From Mycolicibacterium frederiksbergense (GTDB taxonomy: Bacteria > Actinomycetota > Actinomycetes > Mycobacteriales > Mycobacteriaceae): a DNA stretch of 64,000 bases. How positions within the stretch are numbered: position 1 is the first letter of the stretch; every line of letters begins with the position of its first letter. The position numbers and the translations under genes were made by a program. Positions 33,322 through 41,800 of the stretch are shown piece by piece. The stretch spans positions 186,001 to 250,000 of the forward strand of contig NZ_CP038799.1 of NCBI RefSeq assembly GCF_012223425.1. Reading direction: 5' to 3'. The notes under the pieces are model-generated. The model made no database searches. It saw only the letters and a list, made by a program, of their open reading frames with translations, and was not told the origin of the DNA.

Positions 33322-33351
33322 AATTACTACGAGCTTGTCCGGGGTGTACAT
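33280..33351 (-). CDS. ilvB leader peptide (attenuation peptide)
   Basis: A 23-residue ORF, MYTPDKLVVIGWRVDAALAL then CRA. Seven residues are Leu, Val or Ile, with a run Leu7-Val8-Val9-Ile10 encoded at 33322-33333. Ribosome stalling there when branched-chain aminoacyl-tRNAs are scarce would change leader folding and let RNA polymerase reach ilvBNC. Similar leader peptides are predicted before ilvB in other actinobacteria. There is no good ribosome site, but the promoter places the transcription start at the ATG itself, so translation is probably leaderless. An in-frame GTG at 33375 would lengthen it by 8 residues but lies within the promoter. Confidence 0.75.
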   Translation of the reverse strand: MYTPDKLVVIGWRVDAALALCRA

Positions 33352-33359
33352 AGGCCTTG

Positions 33360-33389
33360 ACGGTAGCCGCCGCACTGCTCAAAGGTCAA
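33360..33389 (-). promoter_or_regulatory. Candidate promoter of the ilvBNC leader
   Basis: On the minus strand TTGACC (33384-33389), 18 bases, then TACCGT (33360-33365). Eight bases further is the A of the leader ATG (33351), the expected start of transcription. The remaining divergent gap to cfp6 (33390-33464) shows no other element that I can name. Confidence 0.55.
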
Positions 33390-33464
33390 ATTGCCCATCC
33401 CGATCGAGGACGCCACGGCCCCTCGCGGAAAAGCCGGTGCCACCGGCGATGAGAAGATGACGGG

Positions 33465-33845
33465 GTGAGTGACCCCTCCCCGCTTGTCATCCGCATCTCC
33501 CCGATGGCCCACTTCGCGGTGTTCTTTCTGTTCCTCGGGCTGGCGGCGCTGGTGTTCGTGTGGCCGAGCTGGACGCAGATCCTGTTCGCGATCCCGGTGC
33601 TGGTGTCGGCGGCCGTCGTGCGCTACCGCACGGTGGCCGACCGCGAAAAGGTGACCTCAAGGACGTTGCTGAGCAGCCGGACCGTGCCGTGGACCGAAAT
33701 CGACGGCCTGCGATTCAACCGGTCTTCCTGGGCCAAGGCCCGGCTCACCGATGGCAGCGAATTGACGTTGCCCGCAGTGACGTTCGCGACCCTTCCGCTG
33801 CTGACAGCGGTCAGCGGCGGACGGGTTCCGAACCCCTACGAGTGA
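33465..33845 (+). CDS. cfp6: Low-molecular-weight antigen Cfp6 family, membrane PH-like protein
   Basis: A 126-residue protein with two hydrophobic segments (about 14-31 and 36-50) followed by a small PH-like domain (SRTLLSSRTVPWTEIDGLRF, AKARLTDGSELTLPAV). It corresponds to Rv3004, a culture-filtrate antigen of unknown function. The GTG start at 33465 is preceded by a purine-rich GATGAGAAGATGACGGG. It diverges from ilvB, as in M. tuberculosis. Confidence 0.88.
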   Translation: MSDPSPLVIRISPMAHFAVFFLFLGLAALVFVWPSWTQILFAIPVLVSAAVVRYRTVADREKVTSRTLLSSRTVPWTEIDGLRFNRSSWAKARLTDGSELTLPAVTFATLPLLTAVSGGRVPNPYE

Positions 33846-33851
33846 GCGGCT

Positions 33852-34673
33852 CTACCCGAGCGGGTTGGCGCCGTTGAGCAGCACCCACATGCCGATGCCG
33901 ACACCGATGCCGAGCAGCAGCGCCAGGAACGATCCGACGAACGGGCGCCGGGACCACCCGCGGCCGGCGTCGAGGCCGTAGCGCCCGGGACCGGTGAGGG
34001 TGAGCGCGGCGGCGACCAGCACCAGGGTCGCCTGGTGCTCGTGCCCGGTCGGGATGACGAAATCGACGAAGCTGACGCCGGGTTCGGCGGCGATGGAAGC
34101 CAGCAGCGCATTGACCGAGTAGGCCAGCGCGGCGGCCGCCGCCAGCGGGGTGAACAGGCCGAGCACCAGCAGCAGCCCGGCAGCGACCTGCGCTCCGGCG
34201 CCGACATAGGTCAGCAGGCCGGCGTGCTGGTAGCCGAGGTCGGCCAGCGAGCCCTCGAAACCGCTCAGGCCCGCGCCGCCCCACCAGCCGAAGATCTTCT
34301 GCAGCCCGTGCACGACCAGCAGTGCGCCGAGGCCGACCCGCAGCAGCATCAAGCCCAGGTCGGTGGTGCCACGACGGCCGGCATGGCGAATCTGCTGCTC
34401 CGCGTCGTAGGGGCCGATCTCGGTCGGGGCGGCCGGCGCCGCGGCGTACGGGTTGGGCTGCGCCGGAGAGACATAGGGCAGCGGCTCGGGGTCGTTCAGC
34501 AGCCCGAAGGGTGACTGATCGGGCTTGGATGAGCCATCGACGTCATAGCGCGGGATGGCAGTGGTTTCGAAGTCTCCCCCGTAGGTCGACGAGGGGAGGT
34601 CTTCTTCGGGGTCGACCAACTGCGCCGACGCCGGCCGTTGCCAGTCGGTCAGGTTCTGAGGTTCAGCGGTCAC
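33852..34673 (-). CDS. DoxX family membrane protein
   Basis: A 273-residue protein: a hydrophilic Pro-rich cytoplasmic N-terminus of about 110 residues, then four membrane helices of the DoxX type (GLMLLRVGLGALLVVHGLQK, GWWGGAGLSGFEGSLADLG, AGLLLVLGLFTPLAAAAALA). It corresponds to Rv3005c; the M. tuberculosis DoxX protein of this locus has been linked to a membrane oxidoreductase complex with SodA and SseA, which I recall but cannot check here. The start is GTG. It converges with cfp6 and diverges from lppZ; the 182-base gap shows no clear motif. Confidence 0.88.
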   Translation of the reverse strand: MTAEPQNLTDWQRPASAQLVDPEEDLPSSTYGGDFETTAIPRYDVDGSSKPDQSPFGLLNDPEPLPYVSPAQPNPYAAAPAAPTEIGPYDAEQQIRHAGRRGTTDLGLMLLRVGLGALLVVHGLQKIFGWWGGAGLSGFEGSLADLGYQHAGLLTYVGAGAQVAAGLLLVLGLFTPLAAAAALAYSVNALLASIAAEPGVSFVDFVIPTGHEHQATLVLVAAALTLTGPGRYGLDAGRGWSRRPFVGSFLALLLGIGVGIGMWVLLNGANPLG

Positions 34674-34855
34674 GATTGCCAGCGTAAGTGCAAGTCACCG
34701 CAGAACAAGGGATTGGCGCGGCGCATGGCGCAGCGTATCCACACCGTTGCCGAGTTGTGACACACCGGCGCATTCCACCCGGGCGAGCGCAGCGACGGGG
34801 AGGAACTACAGGCCTTCGTGGCGCGCACTGCCCGGCGATCCGTAATCTGGCCAGC

Positions 34856-35989
34856 ATGAGACTGGGCGGACCGACACGGGGCATGCCGGTGCGACTGGCC
34901 GTGGTGCTGTGCGCGGCATTGCTGGTCGGTTCGGGATGTGCGCGGTTCGACGACGCCCAGTCCCAGCCGTTCACCACCCAACCCGCGATGACGCCTCCAC
35001 CCCCGACCAAACCCGAGCCCCCACCACCGCTGCCGGCGACACCGTTCCCGAAGGAGTGCAAGGCCACCGGGGTCATGCAGGGCTGCCTGGCGAGCACCAG
35101 TGGACTGATCATGGGCGGCGACAGCCAGTCGGCGCTGGTCGCCGAGCGCACCACCGGGGTGATCAAAGAGGTGTCGACGAAGGCCGAGCCCGTCGTCAAG
35201 CTCGTCATCCCGGTCGACCCGGCCGGTGACGGCGGCCTGCTCGACATCATCAAGTCACCGACCTATGCCCAGGACCGGCTGATGTACGCCTACATCAGTA
35301 CGCCCACCGACAATCGTGTCGTGCGCATCGCCGACGGTGATCCGCCCAAGCCGATCCTCACCGGGATCCCGAAGGGTCCGACCGGTAACGCCGGGGCGCT
35401 GGTCTTCACCAGCCCGACAACCCTGGTGGTGCAGACCGGCGACGCCGGTAACCCGGCGCAGGCCGCCGATCCCGCCTCGTTGGCGGGCAAGGTGCTGCGC
35501 ATCGAGCAGCCCACGACCGTCGATCAGGCGCCGCAGACCACTGCGCTGTCCGGGATGGGTGCCGGCGGCAGCATGTGCGTCGATCCGGCCGACGGCGCGC
35601 TCTACATCACCGACCGCACCCCGACAGCGGACCGGGTGCAGCGCATCACCAAGGATTCCAACGTCTCGACGGTGTGGACATGGCCGGACCGCCCCGGGGT
35701 GGCCGGCTGCGCCGCCCTCGACGGCACCGTGCTGGTGAACCTGGTGAACACCAAGCAGACGGTGGCGCTGCGGTTGGCGCCCGATACCGGCGCGGTCACC
35801 GGTGAGCCCGAGGTGGTCCGCCAGGACCAGCACGGTCATGCGTGGGCACTCGCGGTTTCCCCGGACGGCAACATCTGGGGCGCCACGGTGAACAAGACCG
35901 CCGGCGACGCCGGAAGTTTCGACGACGTGGTCTTCCCGCTGTTCCCGTCCGGTGGCGGGTTCCCCCGCAGCAACGCCGACAAGACGTAG
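34856..35989 (+). CDS. lppZ: Lipoprotein LppZ, sugar dehydrogenase-like beta-propeller
   Basis: A 377-residue predicted lipoprotein. The signal peptide ends LLVGSGC, with the lipid-carrying Cys around residue 28, followed by a Pro-rich linker (TPPPPTKPEPPPPLP) and a glucose/sorbosone-dehydrogenase-like beta-propeller (CLASTSGLIM, IPVDPAGDGGLLDI, TDNRVVRIADG). Whether it binds PQQ or has activity is unknown. It corresponds to Rv3006. The ATG at 34856 gives a complete n-region; the next Met is 10 residues on. Confidence 0.9.
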   Translation: MRLGGPTRGMPVRLAVVLCAALLVGSGCARFDDAQSQPFTTQPAMTPPPPTKPEPPPPLPATPFPKECKATGVMQGCLASTSGLIMGGDSQSALVAERTTGVIKEVSTKAEPVVKLVIPVDPAGDGGLLDIIKSPTYAQDRLMYAYISTPTDNRVVRIADGDPPKPILTGIPKGPTGNAGALVFTSPTTLVVQTGDAGNPAQAADPASLAGKVLRIEQPTTVDQAPQTTALSGMGAGGSMCVDPADGALYITDRTPTADRVQRITKDSNVSTVWTWPDRPGVAGCAALDGTVLVNLVNTKQTVALRLAPDTGAVTGEPEVVRQDQHGHAWALAVSPDGNIWGATVNKTAGDAGSFDDVVFPLFPSGGGFPRSNADKT

Positions 35990-35990
35990 C

Positions 35991-36039
35991 GATTTCGGCG
36001 TGGTCCGACGCGCTGAGCGTGTCGGATCCCGCCGAGATC
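35991..36039. terminator. Long imperfect hairpin between lppZ and gatB
   Basis: An outer stem (35991-36000 with 36030-36039, one wobble) and inner stem (36004-36009 with 36021-36026) continue into a 3-base loop, together about 20 pairs. It fills the convergent gap between the two stops. No T run follows, so it is a probable but unusual terminator. Confidence 0.55.
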
Positions 36040-36042
36040 AGG

Positions 36043-37545
36043 TCAACTGCAGGCGGCGAGCACCAGTTCACGCACCCGCGCGGCGTCGGCCTGGCCCTTG
36101 GTCGCCTTCATCACCGCGCCGACGATCGCGCCGGCGGCGGCCACCTTGCCGCCGCGGATCTTCTCGGCGATATCGGGATTAGCCTCGAGAGCTTCATTGA
36201 CGGCGGCCTGGATCAGTGAATCGTCGCGCACCACGACCAGACCGCGGTCGTTCATCACCTGCTCGGGTTCACCCTCACCGGCCAGCACGCCCTCGATGAC
36301 CTGGCGGGCCAGCTTGTTCGACAGCTTGCCCTCGTCGACGAGCTTCACCACCGCGGCCACCTGGGTGGGCGTGATCGGCAGCGCGTCGAGGTCGACCTCT
36401 TGTTCGTTGGCCTTCTGCACCAGGAAGTTTCCCCACCAGGCGCGGGCGGCTTCGCTGGACGCACCCTGGGCCACGGTCGCGGCCACCAGGTCGATCGCGC
36501 CGTTGTTGACCAGGTCGCGCATCACCTCATCGGAGATACCCCACTCCTGCTGAACGCGGTTGCGCACCAGCCACGGAAGCTCCGGGATGGTGGCGCGCAA
36601 CCGCTCCACCAGCTCGGCCGACGGCGCCACCGGTTCCAGGTCGGGCTCCGGGAAGTACCGGTAGTCCTGCGCGGTCTCCTTGCTGCGCCCGGCGTTGGTG
36701 TGGCCGTCCTCGTGGAAGTGCCGGGTCTCCTGAGTGACGGTGCCGCCGGAGCGCAGCACCGCCGCCTGCCGGCGCATCTCGTAGCGGACGGCGACCTCGA
36801 CGCTCTTGAGGGAGTTGACGTTCTTGGTCTCGGTGCGGGTGCCGAATTCCTTGGCGCCCTTGGCTTTCAGCGAAAGGTTGACATCGCAGCGCATCGACCC
36901 CTGGTCCATCCGCACATCGGAGACATCCAGTCCGCGCAGCAGATCGCGCAGCGCGGTCACGTAGGCCCGCGCGATCTCCGGGGCTCGTTCACCGGCGCCC
37001 TCGATGGTTCGGGTGACGATCTCGATGAGCGGCACACCGGCCCTGTTGAAGTCGGCCAGCGATGTGGTCGCACCGGAGATCCGGCCGGTGTCACTGCCCA
37101 GGTGGGTGAGCTTGCCGGTGTCTTCCTCCATGTGCGCGCGTTCGATCTCGATCCGCCAGGTGGTGCCGTCGTCGAGCGGCACATCGAGGTAACCGTCGAT
37201 CGCGATCGGCTCGTCGTACTGGCTGATCTGGTAGTTCTTCGGCTGATCGGGATAGAAGTAGTTCTTCCTGGCGAAACGCCCCCACGGCGCGATATCGCAG
37301 TTGAGCGCCAACCCGATCCGGATCGCCGATTCCACCGCGGTCTGGTTGAGCACCGGCAGCGACCCGGGCAATCCCAGGCACACCGGGCACACCTGGGTGT
37401 TGGGCTCGGCGCCGAACTTGTTGGCGCACCCACAGAACATCTTGGTGGCGGTGGACAGCTCGACGTGCACTTCCATGCCCATCACGGGATCGAACTCGGC
37501 GATGACGTCGTCGTAGTCAAGAAGTTCGGCAGTATCGACAGACAT
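36043..37545 (-). CDS. gatB: Asp/Glu-tRNA(Asn/Gln) amidotransferase subunit B
   Basis: The 500-residue tRNA-binding kinase subunit of GatCAB, which amidates Glu-tRNA(Gln). Visible: [15 protein letters not shown] near the start, zinc ligands CGC...CPVC (about 38-56), the cradle and the helical plus YqeY tail (residues 350-500). In M. tuberculosis gatB follows pfkA and gatCA closely; here a three-gene DyP cassette ends 29 bases upstream on the same strand and may drive or be read through into it. Confidence 0.96.
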   Translation of the reverse strand: MSVDTAELLDYDDVIAEFDPVMGMEVHVELSTATKMFCGCANKFGAEPNTQVCPVCLGLPGSLPVLNQTAVESAIRIGLALNCDIAPWGRFARKNYFYPDQPKNYQISQYDEPIAIDGYLDVPLDDGTTWRIEIERAHMEEDTGKLTHLGSDTGRISGATTSLADFNRAGVPLIEIVTRTIEGAGERAPEIARAYVTALRDLLRGLDVSDVRMDQGSMRCDVNLSLKAKGAKEFGTRTETKNVNSLKSVEVAVRYEMRRQAAVLRSGGTVTQETRHFHEDGHTNAGRSKETAQDYRYFPEPDLEPVAPSAELVERLRATIPELPWLVRNRVQQEWGISDEVMRDLVNNGAIDLVAATVAQGASSEAARAWWGNFLVQKANEQEVDLDALPITPTQVAAVVKLVDEGKLSNKLARQVIEGVLAGEGEPEQVMNDRGLVVVRDDSLIQAAVNEALEANPDIAEKIRGGKVAAAGAIVGAVMKATKGQADAARVRELVLAACS

Positions 37546-37573
37546 GCATCGATCCTAATGGGGGCGGTCAGCG

Positions 37574-38581
37574 TCACTTCATGGTGGCGACGTTGCGCCA
37601 GAAGTTCTGCAGGCTGTCGGTGCCGCCGAACAGCGTGGTGAAGTTGGTGGAATCGACCAGCAGGATGTGCCCGGCCCGCGCCCCGGTCGGCGGCATCGAG
37701 ATCAACGCATTGAATTCGGTGTCACCGGCCGCGGTGAACGGGTGCGGCCGGTGCGGGTCGACCCGCTGCTTGCCGAGCACCCGCAGATCCTGACTCTCCG
37801 GCGCAGTCAGTGCGTAGTGCGGCAGGTGCGGGTGGAAGTTGAAGGTGGTGACGTCGGTGAGCAGGCCGGTTCCGTCGAGATCACGAAAGGCCGTCAGCGG
37901 CGCGATCTGATTGGTGGTGCCGTCGACCACGGCGGGGCGCAGCCCCCACGTGTTGTGCACCGGCACCTGCAGCGCCGCCATCAGGGACCGGGTGTACTGG
38001 CTGAACCGCTGCTGGCGGGGCACCAGCCGGTCGCCGTGGTGCAGGTACTCGACCTGGCGCTGGTCGTAGTCGTCGGTGAATCCGACGTCGTGGTGCGGGG
38101 CCAGCACCAGGCAGGTGCCCTCTCGTTGCAGCCACCGACCGATCGCGGCGATCTCCTCGGGGTCGGCATCCTGTTCCGAGGGCAGGTGGTCGAGCCCGAA
38201 CACCATCAGGGTGTCGGTATCGGCCAGGATGCGTTCGTCGATCGGCAACCGGTAGCCGGCCTGATCGATGCGCTGAAACACCGCCACCGGATGCCCGGTC
38301 GCCTCCTCGGCGAGGGCTTGGAACGCCAGCGTGGACCGGTGGAAGAGTTCGAGAGTGCCGGGGATGCCCTGCAGGAAGTTCGCCGCATCGTATTCGGGCG
38401 TCTCGTAGGCCGGCCACAGCACGTTGCGGACCTCGGTGATGGTCGAGAACCGGTTGGACATCTCAGCCGGGTCGCGTTGTGCCTCCCAGGGATAGCTCCA
38501 CGTCCAGTAGATGCTGATCCGACGTCGCCCGTCGTGCGGCCGCGCCACGTGGGTCTGGTTGTACGTGCGCGCAGCGGTCAT
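37574..38581 (-). CDS. Uncharacterised protein of the DyP cassette, GATase1-like fold suspected
   Basis: A 335-residue cytosolic protein with no signal or membrane segment. It opens RRRISIYWTWSYPWEAQRDP and has an alternating strand-helix pattern (ADTDTLMVFGLDHLP; EIAAIGRWLQREGTCLVLAP, then HHD; AGHILLVDSTNF) that resembles class-I glutamine amidotransferase-like or ThuA-like proteins, but I see no clear catalytic Cys, so an enzyme role is unproven. Its ATG overlaps the stop of the DyP peroxidase (ATGA), so the two are made together. I do not recognise a named family. Confidence 0.7.
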   Translation of the reverse strand: MTAARTYNQTHVARPHDGRRRISIYWTWSYPWEAQRDPAEMSNRFSTITEVRNVLWPAYETPEYDAANFLQGIPGTLELFHRSTLAFQALAEEATGHPVAVFQRIDQAGYRLPIDERILADTDTLMVFGLDHLPSEQDADPEEIAAIGRWLQREGTCLVLAPHHDVGFTDDYDQRQVEYLHHGDRLVPRQQRFSQYTRSLMAALQVPVHNTWGLRPAVVDGTTNQIAPLTAFRDLDGTGLLTDVTTFNFHPHLPHYALTAPESQDLRVLGKQRVDPHRPHPFTAAGDTEFNALISMPPTGARAGHILLVDSTNFTTLFGGTDSLQNFWRNVATMK

Positions 38582-39918
38582 GTCGGTCCCCCGGCCCCGA
38601 GTGCCGCGAGGTACCTCATCGCCGACATTCCCGGCAGAAAGAAGTACGCCCCACCGGTGAGAGTGGTGAAGGCCGGCAAACCCTTGTGCACCTTACGGAT
38701 CGGACGTTTGGGCACGGTGAAGTCCAGGGTGCCGTCCTGGGCTCCGCAGATCGGATCGTGCTCGTTGCCCAACTCGTGGAAGGCCTTGTCGTTGATCCAG
38801 ACGTTCTGCGCGAACTCGAACTGGCGCACCAGATCCGCGCAGATGATGAAGGCCGCGATACCGCGCTCGACGCCGTCCTCGGGCGCCCCGTCCGGCAGTG
38901 CCGGGCCGTAGGTCGCGCCACGCCGGATCATCCGGCGGCGATTCATGTAGTGCGCCGTGTCGCGCGGATTGAGCCGACGGGCGTGCGAGCCGAGCGGGCA
39001 GGCGTATCCGTGCGGATCCATCTCCTTGTAGTTGAAGTCATTGTTGCGCATGGGGTCAGCCCCCAACTCCGGATCGTCATGCTCGGGTGCCAGTACCAGT
39101 GGCGCACCGCTGCGCCAGCGACCCATGAACTTGGCCGCCAGCAGTTCCTGTTCTTGCGGGGTCTCGGCGTGATCGCTCAGGTAGTCACGAAACGTACCGA
39201 CGTGCTCCTGCAGCCTCCGGTAGGCCATGAAGCTGCCGTTGCGCGACAACACCTCAGGCTGAGGAAGATTCGCCACCGGGCCGTTCTCATCGGGGTAGCC
39301 GAGGATGAACTCCCCCGGTTCCAGCGCGTCGCCGGATCCCGGAGTCGGCTCCTCGTCCGATCCCTTCATCACCGGCTGGGACAACCGGTCCCGGAAGCCG
39401 AAATGGTCGTGCGCATAGTTGAACGGCGGCGAGGCGTTCAGGTCGAGATAGGACAGGCTGCGCACACCCTCGGTGCGAGCGAGCAACTTGTCGTGTTCCT
39501 CGATGGAGCGGGCACACTGCTCATCGGTGCGGGAAAACAGGATCGCGATCGCGTGCACATCGTCGCCGGCCAACCCACCGAGCCAGTGCTCTGGCGCACT
39601 GGTGCCGGTGTCACCGAGGATGGCGGCCCTGGCGGCCATCCCTTCGCGGAACGCGTCGGGGAAGGTGGCCAGCGATTCCTCGGCCACGCCGAGTGCACGC
39701 AGGCCGGTCCAGGTGAACGCCAGGGTGACCCACCGCTCCGATTCGTCCATCGTCGTGGTCGCCTCGGACGCGGACTGCACGCGATCGAGCAGTGCGGTCA
39801 ACCACGCACGTCCGCCCGCCGGGGTGTCGAACGTCAGGAACTCATAGCGTCCCGTGATCGCCGGCGTCCTGGTGAGCAGGATGTGCTGGATGTCGTCGAC
39901 CTCGAGCGTCTCGGTCAC
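38578..39918 (-). CDS. DyP-type peroxidase
   Basis: A 446-residue heme peroxidase of the dye-decolorising superfamily (class D/V-like by length). Visible hallmarks: GFRDRLSQPVM in place of the usual GxxDG (the catalytic Asp is kept, the following Gly is Arg), the distal Arg region NGSFMAYRRLQEHVGTF, the proximal-His helix CPLGSHARRLNPRD and the C-terminal GGAYFFLPGMSAMRYLA. There is no Tat signal, and the C-terminus GAGGPT is not an encapsulin cargo tag, so it is probably cytosolic and free. The GTG start overlaps the stop of the upstream gene (GTGA). Its substrate is unknown. Confidence 0.88.
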   Translation of the reverse strand: MTETLEVDDIQHILLTRTPAITGRYEFLTFDTPAGGRAWLTALLDRVQSASEATTTMDESERWVTLAFTWTGLRALGVAEESLATFPDAFREGMAARAAILGDTGTSAPEHWLGGLAGDDVHAIAILFSRTDEQCARSIEEHDKLLARTEGVRSLSYLDLNASPPFNYAHDHFGFRDRLSQPVMKGSDEEPTPGSGDALEPGEFILGYPDENGPVANLPQPEVLSRNGSFMAYRRLQEHVGTFRDYLSDHAETPQEQELLAAKFMGRWRSGAPLVLAPEHDDPELGADPMRNNDFNYKEMDPHGYACPLGSHARRLNPRDTAHYMNRRRMIRRGATYGPALPDGAPEDGVERGIAAFIICADLVRQFEFAQNVWINDKAFHELGNEHDPICGAQDGTLDFTVPKRPIRKVHKGLPAFTTLTGGAYFFLPGMSAMRYLAALGAGGPT

Positions 39919-40475
39919 TGCATCTGGTCGAGCATGTCCGAGAAGGCAGCCTTGAGCTTGAGCGCCTTCTTGATCTCGTCAGCGGTGACGTAGGGGTACT
40001 CACCGTATTCCAGGAAGCTCGGCTGCTGGTGGTCGCGGACGAACGTGATGAACGCCTCCGGGTTCTCCTTCCAGTCCTCCGGAAACCCTTCGAGTTGGGT
40101 GAAGATGGTCGTGATACCCGTCGCGCTGAACAGCTGGACGGCATCCTCGGTGTACTTGTCGAAATCGGTGTCGAAGATGCCCATGTACTGGAAATGCAGG
40201 CCGGAACCGATGTCGAAGAGATTCCAGCGCAAGTAGTGCAACCGCAACGGCGCCAGCGCGTCGGGACTCGCCGCGATGGTCTCTTCGATCGTCTTGCCGT
40301 AGGCGCGGACCGCCTCCTCGCGGCCCTCTTTCACCTTCGCGATGATCGAGAAGCCGTGACACGCCGGTGTCCTGGGGTAGACGGGGCCGTACCGTCCGCG
40401 CTCCAGCTCGAAATAGCCCTCTTTCGGGATGGCGAGTGCCGCCGGTTTGGTCCAGTCGCTGTCACCTGCGGCCAT
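39915..40475 (-). CDS. Uncharacterised first protein of the DyP cassette
   Basis: A 186-residue soluble protein. It has a ferredoxin-like or dimeric alpha/beta-barrel pattern (HGFSIIAKVKEGREEAVRAY, HFQYMGIFDTDFDKYTEDAV), the fold on which DyP, EfeB and chlorite dismutase proteins are built, but no heme-binding motif can be identified. The ATG at 40475 has GGGAGG 7 bases upstream; a weak -10 (TAGCGT) lies about 35 bases further. It is the first of three genes whose start and stop codons overlap. A role as partner, chaperone or substrate-binding component of the peroxidase is inference. Confidence 0.72.
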   Translation of the reverse strand: MAAGDSDWTKPAALAIPKEGYFELERGRYGPVYPRTPACHGFSIIAKVKEGREEAVRAYGKTIEETIAASPDALAPLRLHYLRWNLFDIGSGLHFQYMGIFDTDFDKYTEDAVQLFSATGITTIFTQLEGFPEDWKENPEAFITFVRDHQQPSFLEYGEYPYVTADEIKKALKLKAAFSDMLDQMQ

Positions 40476-40692
40476 GTCGGCACCTCCCGGTTCGGTGCCT
40501 CGGACGCTACACCCGAAGGCGCCTTCCGGCGCGGGAAATCGCAGCCAGATGACACCGATCATGACTGTCCGTCCGGCGATTTCGCTGTCGCCACGGCGAG
40601 TACGGAAGAGTTGACGAGTACTGCGAGAAAAGTCGGCTCACTCGCACGCCTGCGGATCCCCGGGGGGAGAGCTGGAGGCAGCGGCCTCACCG

Positions 40693-41724
40693 TCAGCCGA
40701 AGAACTCCGCGGCATCGTCGTAGCGGCTTTGCGGGACCAGCTTGAGCTGGCGCACCGCGTCGGCCAGCGGGACCCGGCCGATTTCCTGCCCGCGCAGCGA
40801 CACCATCATCCCGTACTCACCCGCATGCGCGGCGTCGGCGGCGTTGACACCGAATCTGGTGGCCAGCACGCGGTCATAGGGCGTCGGGGTGCCGCCGCGC
40901 TGCACATGGCCGAGCACCGTCACCCGCACTTCCTTGTTGATCCGCTTCTCGATCTCGACGCCGAGCTGGTGCGCCACACCGGTGAACTTCTCGTGCCCGA
41001 ACTCGTCGGTGCCACCCTGCTTCAGTTGCATCGAACCCTCGGCCGGTTTGGCACCCTCGGCCACCACGCAGATGAAATGCGAATCACCGCGCACGAAGCG
41101 CTGTTTGACCAGCCGGCACACTTCTTCGACATCGAAAGGCTGCTCGGGGATCAGCGTCATGTGCGCGCCCGAGGCCAGGCCGGCGTTGAGCGCGATCCAG
41201 CCGGCGTGGCGGCCCATCACCTCGACCAGCATCACGCGCTGATGCGATTCGGCGGTGCTGTGCAGCCGGTCGATGGCATCGGTCGCGACATGCAACGCGG
41301 TGTCGTGCCCGAAAGTGACGTCGGTGCAATCGATATCGTTGTCGATGGTCTTGGGTACACCGACCACCGGCACGTTCTCCTCGGACAGCCAGTGCGCCGC
41401 GGTCAGCGTGCCCTCGCCGCCGATCGGGATCAGGACGTCGATGCCGTTGTCTTCGAGGGTCTGCTTGATCTGGTCCAGACCGGCACGCAGCTTGTCCGGG
41501 TTGACGCGCGCGGTGCCCAGCATGGTGCCGCCCTTGGCGAGCAGCCGGTCATTGCGGTCGTCGTTCGACAGCTGGATGCGGCGATCCTCCAACAGACCGC
41601 GCCAGCCGTCCTGGAAACCGACGACCGATGAGCCGTACCGCACCGCACTGGTGCGCACCACCGCGCGGATCACCGCATTCAGGCCAGGACAGTCACCACC
41701 ACCGGTGAGAACACCAATACGCAT
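40693..41724 (-). CDS. pfkA: 6-phosphofructokinase
   Basis: A 343-residue PfkA. The ATP loop [14 protein letters not shown] is at the start; the GGEGT and [10 protein letters not shown] motifs give the Gly104/Lys124 combination (E. coli numbering), typical of actinobacterial ATP-dependent enzymes and not of PPi-dependent ones (Asp104/Lys124). It commits fructose 6-phosphate to glycolysis. It is preceded by the divergent poxB and followed by the DyP cassette after 217 bases. Confidence 0.95.
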   Translation of the reverse strand: MRIGVLTGGGDCPGLNAVIRAVVRTSAVRYGSSVVGFQDGWRGLLEDRRIQLSNDDRNDRLLAKGGTMLGTARVNPDKLRAGLDQIKQTLEDNGIDVLIPIGGEGTLTAAHWLSEENVPVVGVPKTIDNDIDCTDVTFGHDTALHVATDAIDRLHSTAESHQRVMLVEVMGRHAGWIALNAGLASGAHMTLIPEQPFDVEEVCRLVKQRFVRGDSHFICVVAEGAKPAEGSMQLKQGGTDEFGHEKFTGVAHQLGVEIEKRINKEVRVTVLGHVQRGGTPTPYDRVLATRFGVNAADAAHAGEYGMMVSLRGQEIGRVPLADAVRQLKLVPQSRYDDAAEFFG

Positions 41725-41800
41725 GGGCTAGATCCTGCCAGCTTCGTCCAGTCCGGGCTCGCCCACAGCGAAAGTGAAGCTCAGCGTCCTAGGGTTGGGT

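Noticed and set aside
33280..33375. Leader peptide starting at GTG 33375
   Set aside because: It is in frame, but the GTG lies within the proposed -35/-10 spacer and so would not be transcribed from that promoter.
38578..38620. Encapsulin cargo tag at the end of the DyP peroxidase
   Set aside because: The C-terminus ends GAGGPT without the LG-type cargo motif, and there is no encapsulin gene nearby.
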